A stretch of 64,000 bases of DNA from Ampelomyces quisqualis (taxonomy: Eukaryota; Ascomycota; Dothideomycetes; Pleosporales; Phaeosphaeriaceae): positions 1,798,001-1,862,000 of the forward strand of contig JAGTXZ010000005.1 in NCBI GenBank assembly GCA_018398575.1, read 5' to 3'. The first letter of the stretch is position 1. Each line of letters starts with the position of its first letter. The notes under the pieces were generated by a model. It had not been told where the DNA came from. It was given only the letters and a program-made list of their open reading frames with translations, and searched no databases. Made by a program: the position numbers and the translations under genes. Positions 48,000 to 60,109 of the stretch are shown here, in pieces.

Positions 48000-48600
48000 T
48001 CTGTAGATTAGTAAAGTTTACTAAGCTTAATCTTAAGAACGCGTATTACTAGATTAGGATATAGTAAGGCAATAAGTAGAAGATAGCGTTTTACACGCAA
48101 TACAGCTACTTTAAATATATAGTTATACCTTTTGGGCTAACTAACGCGCCTGCTACGTTTTAGAGGTATATTAACAGAGCCTTAGCTCTATATCTAGATA
48201 TCTTTTGCGTTATCTATCTTAATAATATCTTAATCTTTTCTTAAGAAGAAGAGGATTATTAGAAACAGGTAAGAAAAGTACTCGCTAAGCTAAGAGAATA
48301 CAGTCTTTTTATTAACTTAAAGAAGTGTACCTTTACTACTAACTAAGTTAAGTTTCTAGAGTTTATTATGCGCCTTAATAGTGTTACAATAGATCTAGAA
48401 CAGGTTTGCGCAGTTATTAATTAGCCTACGCTAACATCCTTTAAGAATGTTTAAGTCTTCTTAGGCTTTGCAAACTTCTACTAACGTTTTATATAAGGCT
48501 TTTCTATAATTATAGGCTCTATTACTAATCTTTTAAAGGAATTAGTTTAAGGAAAGAAGTCTAGCCCTTTTAACTAGCCTAACGCAGTAAAGAAGGTAAA
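48000..48600 (+). pseudogene. gypsy reverse-transcriptase fragment (element C)
   Basis: A plus-strand frame through stops reads FTKLNLKNAYY, AFYTRYSYFKYIVIPFGLTNAPATF, the active-site box YLNN at 48215-48226, INLKKCTF, and VFLGFANFY near 48475. This is the core of a Ty3/gypsy reverse transcriptase. It starts directly at the copia LTR and ends directly at an LTR of family X (48601), so both neighbours probably truncated it. Confidence 0.85.
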
Positions 48601-48995
48601 TATAACAAGTATATGCAAACACATGTTATATCTAATACCTTATTAGGCTTAGTAACAGATTATTAAGAGGCTATACTAAAGGTACTCTAATACTGCTCTA
48701 ACTTGGTTACTATGCCTACTATAAGTATAAGCCTATAGCATTAGATAGAGGGCAAGTTTTTCTTGTCCTTTTGTACAAGACCTATAGGTATATAGCTAAT
48801 CTAGAATCTCTAATACAATACGCACTCCTATATACCTCTAACACGTATCTAATTTAACCTTAATAGCTATACCTACCTGCGTTGTTACATTACAAGAAAA
48901 ACTTTGTCCTGCTAGTAATAGCATTTAAATAATATTGCAATTTACTTTTAAAAAGATTGCGTTAAAACGCATAGAATAATATCTAAATTAGATCT
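48601..48995 (+). repeat. LTR of gypsy family X, left copy (right end missing)
   Basis: 395 bp starting TATAACAAGTATATG (RIP form of TGTAACAAGTATATG). It is collinear with 56926-57330. It stops at GATCT, exactly where the family Y element begins, while the right copy continues, so it appears cut by the Y insertion about 25-30 bp before its end. Confidence 0.8.
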
Positions 48996-49213
48996 TGTAA
49001 GGGGCAGACCCTAAGGGTAGATGCCAGGAAATAAAGATGTAAATTTGTGTCCTATCCTAATTGTTACCTAAAGGGTTTTTATAGTCTAGAGGATTTTTAG
49101 TGTTCTGGTCCAGAACATTTTTAGTGTTCTAGTCTAGAGCGTTTTTAGTGTTCTAGTTTAGAAAGCTAAGGTTTTTCTGTAACTAAGGACTAACTAGGCA
49201 GTAGCCTGTTACA
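48996..49213 (-). repeat. 3' LTR of family Y with internal 24-bp triplicate
   Basis: Contains three tandem 24-bp units (49094-49165), each starting TTTTTAGTGTTCT. The right LTR is broken at the start of the equivalent array. Confidence 0.75.
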
Positions 49214-52200
49214 TAATCCTCCTACTCTAGCGCTAGGCGCGCTTAGACCTGCGCAACTATTAAAATAAAAATTACTCTACTTAGATCTATTATTTTATAC
49301 CTTTACTTCTCTTTTTAGGTAGCACTATATACTGCACTAGCTTTGCCTTCTATATACTTACTTGCGTATTACCTTTCTTGTTAACCTATATATCTTCTAC
49401 ACCTATACTGCTATTTGCAAAGATGCTAAGTCTACGTACTCTTTGTAGTTCTCTAGCTAAGCGTTATACTGCTAACCCCTCTATTGTAAGTTTTACATCT
49501 AAGGCGCCAAGCTAGGTCTAGGCATGTTGCTAACTAGTAATAGGATAGACTAGACATTATTATTAAGACTAAGCTTAACTTACTATATTGTTTAGGCTGC
49601 GCTATTACTTAGCTTAAGAGTAACAAGTCTAAGTGTAAGATTACTTGCAGTAAGAGCACCTACTCTTAGTGCAAGAACACTTATATTATATATAGGCTTG
49701 TAAGTTAACTACTATATTCTTTTACTTTTTTAGTTAATTCTAATTACTTCTTAGATTAACAATTACCTTAAGATTATAGTTATTTTACTTTGTAACGCGC
49801 TCGCTTGCAATCCTAAGGTTAAGTAGCTGTTAACGCAGCATACAATTACTAGTCTTTAGTCTAACTTTGTTAACAAGCTTAGAGCTGCTTAGGCAAAGTC
49901 TTGTAGTAGTAATAAGTCTAGCTACTAGAGTCTAACGCGCAAGGTTAACAAGGTTAATATCCTAGTAGACATCTGCTAGCTCTTCTAGCAGCTCCTTGTT
50001 AAGCAGAACACTATTATTTATAAGCTTAATAATGTTAGCGCTAGCGTACAGCAGCTCTACACTAATATAAGTTCTTCTTAATTTATTTCCCCTCTGTTAG
50101 AGTTTGTTTTCTTAAGGCGTTCTATGTATTCTACTAACATTTAATTAGGCTAAAGAGCATAACATATAGATCTTTAGCGTAGGCTTCTAGGTTTCTTACG
50201 TTAGCAACGCCTTCTGTACTACTAACAGGCTGCTCTATTACCTTAATATAATAGAGTCTAATATCTGCAAGAAGCCTACGTATAACGCAAAGGTACAGGC
50301 TAAGACTAATTATTTAGTAATAGTAACTATTGCGCCCTCTAATAGTAGAGAGGTAAGCTATAGCGTATAGTATCTTTGCTGTAGTTCTTGTGTAGCGCCT
50401 ATAGGCAATTTCTGTAGTAATAGACTTTTCTTTGTAGTCTCTGCCTTTATCCTATTACTAAGCCTAAACCTTATAAAACTAATCTTATATTCTTTAATAC
50501 TACTTATGTATTAGACTAGATATTGCGCTCTATATCTTAGGCTTATAAGTTTTTATAGCTCTACCTCTATTGCAGATATTATTATTCTTACTAGTCCTTA
50601 TAGTCTAGCGCAGTCTAAGTATTAGAATCCTATACCTTTTTCTTAGGTTTTTCTAAACCCTCTAAAGATTTATGTTACGCTGTGTCTTAACTAACTATTG
50701 CCTAGCTTAAGTAGCTAGATCTCTAGAGTTAATCTAGGCTCTTCTTCTTATATTCTTTAGCTATTAATCTGTTAACGCTAGGCTTCTAGACTCTTCTCTC
50801 TCTGTTCCTAGGTTGTTCTAAGTAGTTAGTAGGACTGTTGCATTAGTTCTTAGGTATTAGTATTTAGGTTCCTTATGTCTAGTTCTTAGGAACAGTTAAC
50901 TACTAGTTATATCTTTACTATTAACTAGTTAAGGCTGTTACAGGTTAGCTAATAGAATAGATATAAGTATCTTCTTCCTCCTCTGCTCTCTACTAAAGCT
51001 CCTAGTCTTAGGCTTTGTCTATAACAGTATCCTTGCATTTCCTCTATTAGTTACTTCCTAGTATTAGGTATTGTTCCTAAACGTAACTAAGTGCGCTACT
51101 ATATTATTTTCTATGCCTCTAGTTCTCTTTATGCTTATCCTAAGTTTATTCTTTTTCTACAAATCTCTTCTATGCATAACACTGTTATTCCTTCTAGCAT
51201 TACTATGCGCAACTACAGCTCTCCTCTCTACTCTTTTTCTTTGCTAATATATTTTATTTAGCAGTTAAGGTAAGCAGTTACTCTACTAACAGCCTATTTA
51301 AGTCTTGTTATGTCTCTGTATTATCTATCTACTTAGTAAGAGCTATAGTATTAGTAATATTTACTTGCAGTTCCTATATTAGTTCTGCGTATCTTACTTA
51401 TTTTACTAAGTATTGTAGCTGTATGCCTTACTCTTTCTTCTTCTGTTATTCTGCAAAGATATAGTTAACAAAGTACTTATTATTAGCTTTATCCTTACTT
51501 ACTACTATTACTTCTAGTTGCTAGTTATTAGACTTCTAGTGTAAGAGCAGATTTCCTGCATTAAGCTAGAGGCAGTTAATATAGAATCTTAGGTGCACCC
51601 TAAGAGATACGCTTAGTTCTATAACGTAAAGAGAGATAACCTTTGTAACTGTGTACTTCCTGTTCTTCTAATCTAGTTTTTTTAAAGGTCTTTTATTAGA
51701 TATAGAGCAACTATACTAGAGCTATACTTTGTCTTTTACACAGAGCTCTAGGGCTTTCTATCTATAGTAATTAGCCTAGCGCTCTTATTCTTACTATAAT
51801 TCTACTATCTTTACTTATATATAGTCTATTATTTCTTTTATCTTAGTTACTATTACTTTAGCAGTAGCCCTTTTATTATTGCTAGACTAGTGCTAGTTCT
51901 TTGCAGTCTATTCTAAGTCTAACTAAATAGAGTCTGTGTTGTACCTATACTAGAGGAAGAATAGGCTAACGCCTGTAGACGCTGCATTTTGTCTAGCTAT
52001 TGCAATTTGTACTAGTAGGCATAGAGCAGCCTAGTTTAACTAATCCTAGTTTACAAAAGCCCTTAAGTAGGCTTCTACTATGCTGTTTATTTGCTCTGTA
52101 GCGCTATCTATCTAGAGGTAGTATACTATTAAGACTCTTCTTTGTATTCTAAGCTTATTACAGAGTAATAACTAGAATTTGCTTACAAATTATAACTCTC

Positions 52201-52962
52201 TGTTAGACACTATAGCGTCTAAGAGCTAGTAGTACGCAACTACCTGTTTAATAAATGCCTTAACTATAGTAAGAACTTCTAAGTCTAGAATAGGCATAAG
52301 CACTGCGTTTTTACTTAGCTAGTTAGTAACTACTATAAGGTGTAACATTCTGTAGCTTAGCAGAAGGCCTATAATAAAGTCTACTAACAATTCCTTCTAT
52401 ATTTAGACTAGGAGCAGAAGTAGGCATAGCAGTTCTTATTTAAGTTCTCTCTAGAGCTTTATTCTACTATACACTGCGCAGTTCTAGATAAACTACTAGA
52501 TACTTAAAGACATTTTAGGCTAGAAGTAGTCCTTTACTAATATTGCGTATGTATTTTCTCTACCTAGGTGCCTAGTAATTAGAGAGTTATATACTTCTAA
52601 AATAATGTACGTTTATAAGTTTACGCATTTTAGCACTTATTTGCGCTCTTTATAGAGTAGGTATCTTAAGTTATTTAAGCTATACTCTGCTAGGAAAACT
52701 TTTAGGCTTAGATGCAAAGGGAATTTTTGCTGTCCTGTTCTAACAGTATTAACTACTAATTAGTAAGCTTTATCTATACAAATAGCCTGTTTCTATAATT
52801 TCTTAATAGTAGGCTCTATTAGTTCTTTAGAGTATTAATTTGTGTAAGGACTTTGCTTAAGCGTAGTCTTGCATAGTACTACAGTTCTTTTAGTAGCATC
52901 TAGAGTATTTTCTGCTACAGAAGGCTTTTTAGCGCCTTAGTTATAGGCAACGTTCTTCTCTC

Positions 52963-53457
52963 TTAACGCAGCGTCTTTGTCTGCAAGCACGTTTTAGAGC
53001 GCTCCCTTTCTAACTGTAGAGTAATTCTTAGTATTCTAGCTTTAAGTAATATCTCTTTTCCTTAACGCAGCGTCTTTGTCTGCAAGCCTGTTTTAGAGCT
53101 ACTCTGTTTCTTCTTCTCTCTGTTATAGTATATCTCTCTGCTAAGCTACAAGAGAAGTAGTTAACGCAGCGTCTTTGTCTACAAGTATGTTTTAGAGCTA
53201 CTCTATTTCTCTTCTCCTCTGTTATAGTGCATTTCTCTACTAAGCTGTAAGAGAAGTAGTTAACGCAGCATCTTTATCTGCAAGCACGTTTTAGAGCTAC
53301 TCTATTTTTTTCTCCCTCTACTGTTATATATCTCTCTGCTAAGCTGCAAGAGAAGTAGTTAACGCAGCATCTTTGTCTATAAGCATGTTTTAGAGCTACT
53401 CTGTTTCTTCCCTTCTCTATTATAGTAAATCTTCTTGCTAAGCTGCAAAAAAAGTAG
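52963..53457 (-). repeat. Five tandem 99-bp units inside the family Y polyprotein
   Basis: TTAACGCAGC(G/A)TCTTTGTCT-like unit starts fall at 52963, 53062, 53161, 53260 and 53359, an exact 99-bp period. Ninety-nine bp is 33 codons, so the array is frame-neutral. In one minus-strand frame each unit contains LADKDAAL followed by a Glu/Arg-rich, coiled-coil-like segment (QREEETE), with RIP stops where Trp or Gln is likely. It lies between the RNase H and integrase parts of the polyprotein. Confidence 0.85.
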
Positions 53458-53499
53458 CAAGTACTAGATCTTCTTTGTCTTTAGTTTCTAAAGCAAAAG

Positions 53500-54900
53500 T
53501 AAATAGTTAAAAGGTCTAGGACTGTACCTGCGCATCTGCTCTTCCTTAAAGAAGATCTTATTTTTTTCTAAAAAGAGTATCTACTCTGCTGTTAACGTTT
53601 CTTAGGTAGTATTAGAATCTAATATTAAACGTACTAAAGAACCCTACCTAGCAAACGTGTCTCTCTATTAGCAGTTGTGTAGTAGCAAAGTATTCTAGGT
53701 TCTTATAGTCTATAAGTATAGTAAAATGCTTTACTCTCTAAAGTTTAGTTTTCTACTACTCTAAGCACTTAACTATAGCTAACAGTTCCTTATTATAGAT
53801 AGTGTAGTTAGCTTCTGCAGCTGTATTCTTTGCTAAGTAGTAAGCTACAGCCTAAAGGCGTCTGTCCTTACTGTATTATAACAGCACTCTTTTAGTTAAC
53901 TATCCTAAGGCGTTGCATTCTACTACTATCTCTAGCTCTATATTAAAGTTTGCTAGAGATAGTTCTACTATAAAAGCTTCTTTTAGCTTATTAAAGGACA
54001 TCTGTTGTTTAAGGCCCTAGTAAAAGGCTACGCCTTTTCTAGTTAGTCTAGTTAGTAAGGCAGCTAGCTCTAAGAAGTTTCTTATAAACTGTTAGTAGAA
54101 GTTAGCAAAGCTAACAAAACTCTAGACTTCTTTAACTGTCTTAGGGGGCTCCTAGAAACGTATAGCAGCTACTTTCTTAGAGTCTATAGTTATTCCTTTC
54201 TTAGCCTTAATAATCAATCTAAGGTATTTAGTCTTCTTTACGCTAAACTTGCTTTTTCTTATATTAAGGTGTAACTCTGCTGCTCTAAGTTTCTAGATTA
54301 CTAGCTTTACTTTTTTCTTATAGTCTGCCTTAAACCTACTTGTGTATATTAACACGTTGTCTATATAAGCTAAACAAAAATCATCTAGGTATTCTCTTAG
54401 TGTCTAATTAATATATCTCTAGAATGTACTTAGGGCGTTTGTAAGTCTAAAAGGTGTTACAAGCTACTTATAGAGGCTAAAGCGCGTCCAAAAAGTAGTC
54501 TTCTATTTGTCTTCTTTAGCAATCCTAATCTTGTAGAATACTTAGATAATATCTACTTTAGTAAACTATTTAGCTTTAGTAATCTAGGCTAAGGTCTCTT
54601 AAATAAGTAGGAGCAGGTATCTGTCCTTTCTTGTAATTGCGTTAAGGGCCTAGTAGTCTACATAAAACTATAGGCCCCTTCTTAGCTTCTTTACAAATAG
54701 AACTAGTGTAGAGGCGCTTAACTAGCTTACCTGTATAAAGCTATAGTCTAGGTAAAAAGTAAGCTCTTTTTAGAGAACAAGGAGTTCTTCTCTTAACATG
54801 CTATATAGTAGGCTCTACAGCACCTCTATAGTCTTTCTATCTTTTTCTACTAGCTTAATAGAATAATTAATAGTAGGTCCTCTTACTAGAGGGAGTTAGT
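53500..54900 (-). pseudogene. Reverse transcriptase and RNase H of family Y
   Basis: Minus-strand reading gives REYLDDFCLAYIDNVLIYT, with the active-site box YIDN at 54356-54367 (YIDD expected), then SFVSFANFY-QFIRNFLELAA near 54050-54130, the end of a gypsy reverse transcriptase. Many stops are present. Confidence 0.82.
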
Positions 54901-55677
54901 CTGCTTTTTTGCGTAGAAAGGTTTTGTATTCTCCTTTTAGGTAATCTAAGAGCACTAACCTAGGATCTACTTAGAGCTTAGTTTTTAGGGCCTTTTAGAT
55001 ATCTGCTATTAACGCAGCGTAAAGGCAGATAGATTTGTCTTTCTAGCTCTATTGTAGCTAGGCTAAGTACGCAGCTGCTATAATACTCTATAGTAAAAGA
55101 GGTTTTCTTCTCTCTTAGCTTCTAACTTGCGTCTAGGTAGAGTAAATATATATTAATTTCTTTGCTAGTGCAATAGTAATATTATACTAGTTTATCTATA
55201 GTTAACCTAAAACTAGGTTGTATTTCTTGTCTCTATCTAGTTTATAGGCCTACAGTGTCTTCTTGTGCCTATTAATATTAATCCTTATTTAGACAGCTAT
55301 CTTTATCTAAGACTAGGCTCTAGTAATCTTAATAATTTCTCTTAAGGCTATTAACTTACGCTCTAACTTATTCTTGCAGACAAACTTAGTTAAGGTAATA
55401 GCGTAAGTAAGACACCTAGTGTTAATTATTGTAAAAGTAACTGTTGTTTTATTAACAATAGTATATACAGTAATAGGTTCTCTATCTAGCTATTTCCTCT
55501 AGAATTATTAAAATCTCTTGTCTTCTTTTAGTGTTGTGCTACTATACTCTTGTCTGCGCCTTTAGACAGGAGTTACTTGTTTTCTAAGCTTAGGGTATCT
55601 TCTAACGCGTTCTCTTCTTTCTTACCCTATGCCTTAGCTGCTGTAGCCTTAGTAGGTCTTAAAGGTAAAGATAATTT

Positions 55678-55719
55678 GTATTTGCTAGCGTAGTGTCTTA
55701 ACTTACTGCAGCAGAGGCA
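55678..55719 (-). pseudogene. gag zinc knuckle of family Y, last ligand lost
   Basis: The minus-strand frame reads CLCCSKLRHYASKY, fitting C-x2-C-x4-H-x4-C except that the final Cys codon TGC is now TAC (Tyr). Confidence 0.7.
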
Positions 55720-56823
55720 TAAGTTGTTTTGTCTCTAGTAGAACTACTCTTCTGCAGTAGCCTACTTAGCTTTCTTCCTTTTAGAGGATTTTCTCTTAGT
55801 TCTCCTAGAATGTCCTCTTGTAGGTTCTTAATCTATAAGTTTCCTAACATTCTGTCTTTTAGTGTGCTTGCTACTAAGTTTTACTTTGTATAAGTTTTTC
55901 TTAATAATTGCTACTCTGTCTATAAAGTTATAGATTTCCTATTTAGGTTTAGTCTCTACAGAGATTATCCTGTCTTGTAGGTCTAGCTAGATAGCGCTTA
56001 GGTACTTTGTTTTTAGGTTTACTTTATTGTCTTCATTGCTTACGTTATAGGCTAGCCTTATAAACTCTGCATTAAAGCTCTAAAGAGAAGACTTATTCTA
56101 TTAGATTGTTTAGAGTTTCCTTTGTAACCTTTTATTGTGTAGCTTGTTACTAAATTAGCTATTTAGGAAGTCCTAAAGTTCTTCTGCAGAGCTCTAGAGG
56201 TTCTAGGTTACCTAAGACAAAGCTACACTAGCTACTAACCTCTTAAGGCAGTTAAAGATATAGCCTGCTTAAGAGCCTAGTCTTACGCTGTTATGTTCTA
56301 GTTTGTACTTTATTTAGGCCTTAAAGATGCAGTAATCTTTTTAATCTTCTCTATACGCTTCTAGGTTAGGGACTTTGTAAGTCTTCTAGGGCAGGAGAAA
56401 GCTTTCTAAGGGGGTCTGTATAAAGCTAGAGGTTTCTAGAGTTAATTAGGCTATAAGCCTTGCAACTTATTCCTGCAGATTTCTTACTAGCAATACTAAG
56501 TCTAGATCTGCGCTTATAGGAGACTTTTCTTTTCTATTGTTAGAGGGTCTAGCTACTAGAAAGTTACATACTTTCTGCTAGGTAGGCGTTTCCTTAAGGC
56601 TGTTTAACAGCAATTGTTTCTTAATCTGTTATTCCTCTAGGTCTAGGAAATTGTTAATAATTATCTAATTAAACTTATCCTTAATAACTAACTTAGGGAC
56701 GCTATTGCGTCTTATATAGATAGCTTGTACTATTATATCCTATACTGTTATAGGAATAGTTACTTATTCTATGCTAGAGGTTACTAATAGCCCTTTAGCC
56801 TAGTTAGGTTTAACAAATTTAAT

Positions 56824-56925
56824 TGTAAGGGGCAGACTCTAAGAGTAGATGCTAGGAAATAAAGACGTAAATTTGTGTCCTATCCTAATTGTTACCTAAA
56901 GGGTTTTTATAGTCTAGAAGATTTT
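56824..56925 (-). repeat. 5' LTR of family Y, truncated to 102 bp
   Basis: Collinear with 48996-49097. It is interrupted by the start of the family X LTR (TGTAACAAG) at 56926; the remainder presumably lies beyond the right edge. Confidence 0.75.
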
Positions 56926-57356
56926 TGTAACAAGTATATGTAAACACATGTTACATCTAATACCTTATAAAGGCTTAGTAACAGATTATGTAGGAAGCTA
57001 GCAGATTAGGACTAAAAGCGCTCTAATAGCGCTCTAACTCAGCTGCTACGCCTACTATAAATATAAGCCTATAGCATAGATAGAGGACAAGTTTCTCTTG
57101 TCCTTCTGTACAAGACCTATAGGTGTATAGCCAATCTAGAATCTCTGATACAATACGCACTCCTATATGCCTCTAATACGTATCTGATTTAATCCTAATA
57201 GCTATACCTACCTGCGTTGTTACATTACAAGAGAAACTTTATCCTGCTAGTAATAGCATTTATATAATATTGCAATTTACTTTTGAAAAGATTGCGTTAA
57301 AACGTCTAGAACCCTATTTAAATTAGATTTGTTTGCGACCTTAAATCTATTAAACA
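56926..57356 (+). repeat. 5' LTR of family X
   Basis: TGTAACAAGTATATG start; collinear with 48601-48995. The end is placed by eye at TTAAACA (57356) and is uncertain. Confidence 0.75.
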
Positions 57357-57419
57357 CAGTTAGAATCCCTTAGATCTTCTAACAGCTAAAGCCTTTAGGT
57401 TTAGATCTTCCTATTAACA

Positions 57420-58650
57420 CAACAGTTAGGATTACTTTAGAAAAGTCGCGTTTGGCGCTACAATAGAAACTTAGAGACTATTAATAACCTAGGAGTATTA
57501 GAGGCAACGCTAATAACTCCCCCTAAAGAACTAACCCTAGGAGCCTTCTCTTAAGACAACTCTATATTAACTGTAACAACCTAGCAACAGAGTGCTAAAG
57601 TAAAAAAGACAGATACTAAGGAACCTCCTTAGCCTAGAGCTGCACTAAATCTAACCTCTGCCTAAATAGAGGTCAATTAATTACAACAAGATTTGAAACA
57701 GGCTTTAGTAGAAATTGATTCTCTTAAGAAAAGACTAACTCTGTTAATAGGACTAGACAAGCCTCTACCTACTACTAAATTACCCTAGAACAATTCTGCA
57801 CCCTACTGTTTATCTAACAGCTCTACATCTAAGTACTTACATTACTATAAAGGCTCTTGCTAACTTTAAAAATCTGAGAAAACGCCTAATATAGACAATC
57901 TTAGTAATAGAAAAGATCTTACCTTCTGCTAATAGCAGGCCTCTATCTAGGATTAACTTAAAATTAACTTAAATTACTATTAGACTAAAAGACAACGCAT
58001 AGCCTTAGTATAGGGCTACACTACAAGATTAGCTAAGGGCTATCTTAAGCTACAATATTTATTAGATACTAATTAAGAGCAATTCTAGAACGCTAAGTAA
58101 ATAATTAGGCTACTTAAGTCTTACTTTATTACAGGTAACAAGGTAGCTAAAAGCTAAGTAGCTTTTAATTAAATATAGATAACTAAGGAGGAAACGTTCC
58201 CCTTGTTTAAAGCTAGGTTTCTAAGTTCTATAGTTAAGAGACAAGTACCCCCTTTAGAGTAGTTTTACTACTTGTAGACTAAGATCACGCTAGGGTTGCA
58301 AGCCCCTAACCTAGGATTTAGGCACTAATAAAAGAACTGATTTAATTAGATAGTAGAACACCTTGCTACATATAATATAAAGTAGAAGAATAACCTTACA
58401 CTAAGCATAACACTAGCTGCTGCCAGGTTACTAATTAGGTTAGCCCTACAACAGAATTTAGAGCCAAATTAGACTACTACTACTAGCGCTCTAACAAATT
58501 CTGCACTAGTCTATTAATCTATAACAGTACGTCTTCCTACAAAGACCCCTAAGCTAAAACAATAGAAGACCTATAGTAGTTGTTATAATTGCAGTAAGCT
58601 AGAACACTACTCTAGTAACTGCATAAAGCCTTATATGCGTTAGATTAAAG
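57420..58650 (+). pseudogene. gag of family X with preserved CCHC zinc knuckle
   Basis: Readable gag-like segments include RLLKSYFITGNKVAK-type and PLFKARFLSSIVKRQVPP stretches near 58110-58250. At 58581-58622 the frame reads CYNCSKLEHYSSNC, a perfect C-x2-C-x4-H-x4-C knuckle with all ligands intact, although stops lie upstream. Confidence 0.8.
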
Positions 58651-59419
58651 CTATAGAAGTAGATAAGTATAAAGATACTCAAGAGTAACCTAATCAGGAG
58701 GTGTATTATATAGGAAACAGAAGCGCCTAGGAGAATACTTCTCCCTAGGCCTAAGCTGTTACAATCTATTCTACCTTAACCTTTCTTATTTATTTTGCAG
58801 TCTCTATTTCCTTATACCTACGCTTCTTTACAACTAAGGCCTTAGCTTACGCCTTAATACTCTTATTAACACTAGTGCTTAAGGTTTTTTATTTTTAAAT
58901 TTACAAATTGTCTTATCTGTTTCTAAAGCCTTGCAGCAACCTATCTAGAAGCTTTCTTTTTAGGTTTAGGTACGTGGCTTTAAGGATTAGATTACTTCTT
59001 TAGTTACTTAATATATTTAACTACACTTAAATATTAATAGCTAAAAGATTTTAAACTATCTATTTCTTATCCTTAATCTTAAGTCTTAGGATTGTATACT
59101 TAGCCTCTAATAGTTAAGACAATTTAAGATTTAATTAGATACAGATAGGTTACAGTTTATTTGGCTATCTAAGTACCTCTATTTATACAATCCTTTACCC
59201 TCTATTCCTACTATTCTACATTAAGCTACAGTGCTAGCTACTATCTATCTTAATGTGCAACAACGTAACACCCTATAGGAGAAAGAAGACTATTATATCT
59301 AAAACAGTCCTTACTATTCCTCTTCTTTTATTTATTGTATTAAGGGATGCTTAAAGCTCCTATTAGCCTAAAAAATCTCAGAGATCTCTTATACCCCAAC
59401 CAAGCAAAACTGCTTAGAG

Positions 59420-60109
59420 TCTAAACTCTCTCTAACTACCTGTATTACTCTTATTTCTGCCAATACATTTCACTTTATTATAAAGAAGCCCTAGAACAAG
59501 TTCTTTACAACAAGCCTCTATAAGATTAATAGGATCCTTGCCTCTAAGGACAACGCAGATAATTAAAGCCAATTAGATAAGAGATTACCTACTTGTTACT
59601 CCTAGTACTAGGATATATTTAGTAAGTTAGCAGCTAATTAATTGCCTTTTTATTATTTGTACAATTACAAGATTGTCTTTAAAGAACTATTACTAAATGC
59701 GTTTAGTTTCTTATACAAGCAAAACTAGAAGGAGCTTAAAGCTACCAAGGCCTACGTCTAAGAATACGTCTAAACCCCCTCTAACTACCTGCATTACTCT
59801 TATTTCCGCTAATGCATTTTACTTTATTATAAAGAAGCCCTAGAACAAGTTCTTTATAATAAGCCTCTATAAGATTAACAGGATCCTTGCCTCTAAGGAC
59901 AACGCAGACAATTAAAGCTAATTAGATAAGAAATTACCTACTTGTTACTCCTAGTATTAGGATGTATTTAGCAAGTTAGCAGCCAATTAATTGCCTCCTT
60001 ATTGTTTGTACAATTACAAGATTGTCCTTAAAGAACTATTACTAAATGCGTTTAGTCTCCTGTATAAGCAAAACTAGGAGGAGCTTAAAGCTACCAAGGC
60101 CTACGTCTA
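59420..60109 (+). repeat. 349-bp tandem duplication in the protease/RT linker of family X
   Basis: Sequence from about 59420 to 59760 repeats at 59769-60109 with a period of exactly 349 bp and a few transitions. Each copy encodes the segment with DVFSKLAAN and PP--LYNYKIVLKELL that precedes gypsy reverse transcriptase. 349 is not a multiple of 3, so the duplication itself shifts the frame. Confidence 0.85.

Larger units (their letters stand above)
48996..56925 (-). mobile_element. Ty3/gypsy element of family Y, minus strand, right LTR truncated
   Basis: The left LTR 48996-49213 (218 bp, TGTAAGGGG...CTGTTACA) and the first 102 bp of the right LTR (56824-56925) are collinear. The right LTR is cut by the family X element at 56926. 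Minus-strand coding order from the right is gag with zinc knuckle (55678-55719), reverse transcriptase (about 54900-54000), RNase H (about 53900-53500), a 99-bp tandem repeat, then integrase (about 52900-51700). The stretch 49214-51700 is unassigned. RIP stops occur throughout. Confidence 0.8.

Noticed and set aside
40733..48004. Target-site duplication of the copia element
   Set aside because: Flanks are CACTT and TCTGT. They do not match even allowing for RIP transitions at every site, and the flanking elements differ, so I did not claim one.
52963..53457. CRISPR-like array
   Set aside because: Units are contiguous 99-bp tandem copies without unique spacers, inside a fungal retrotransposon.
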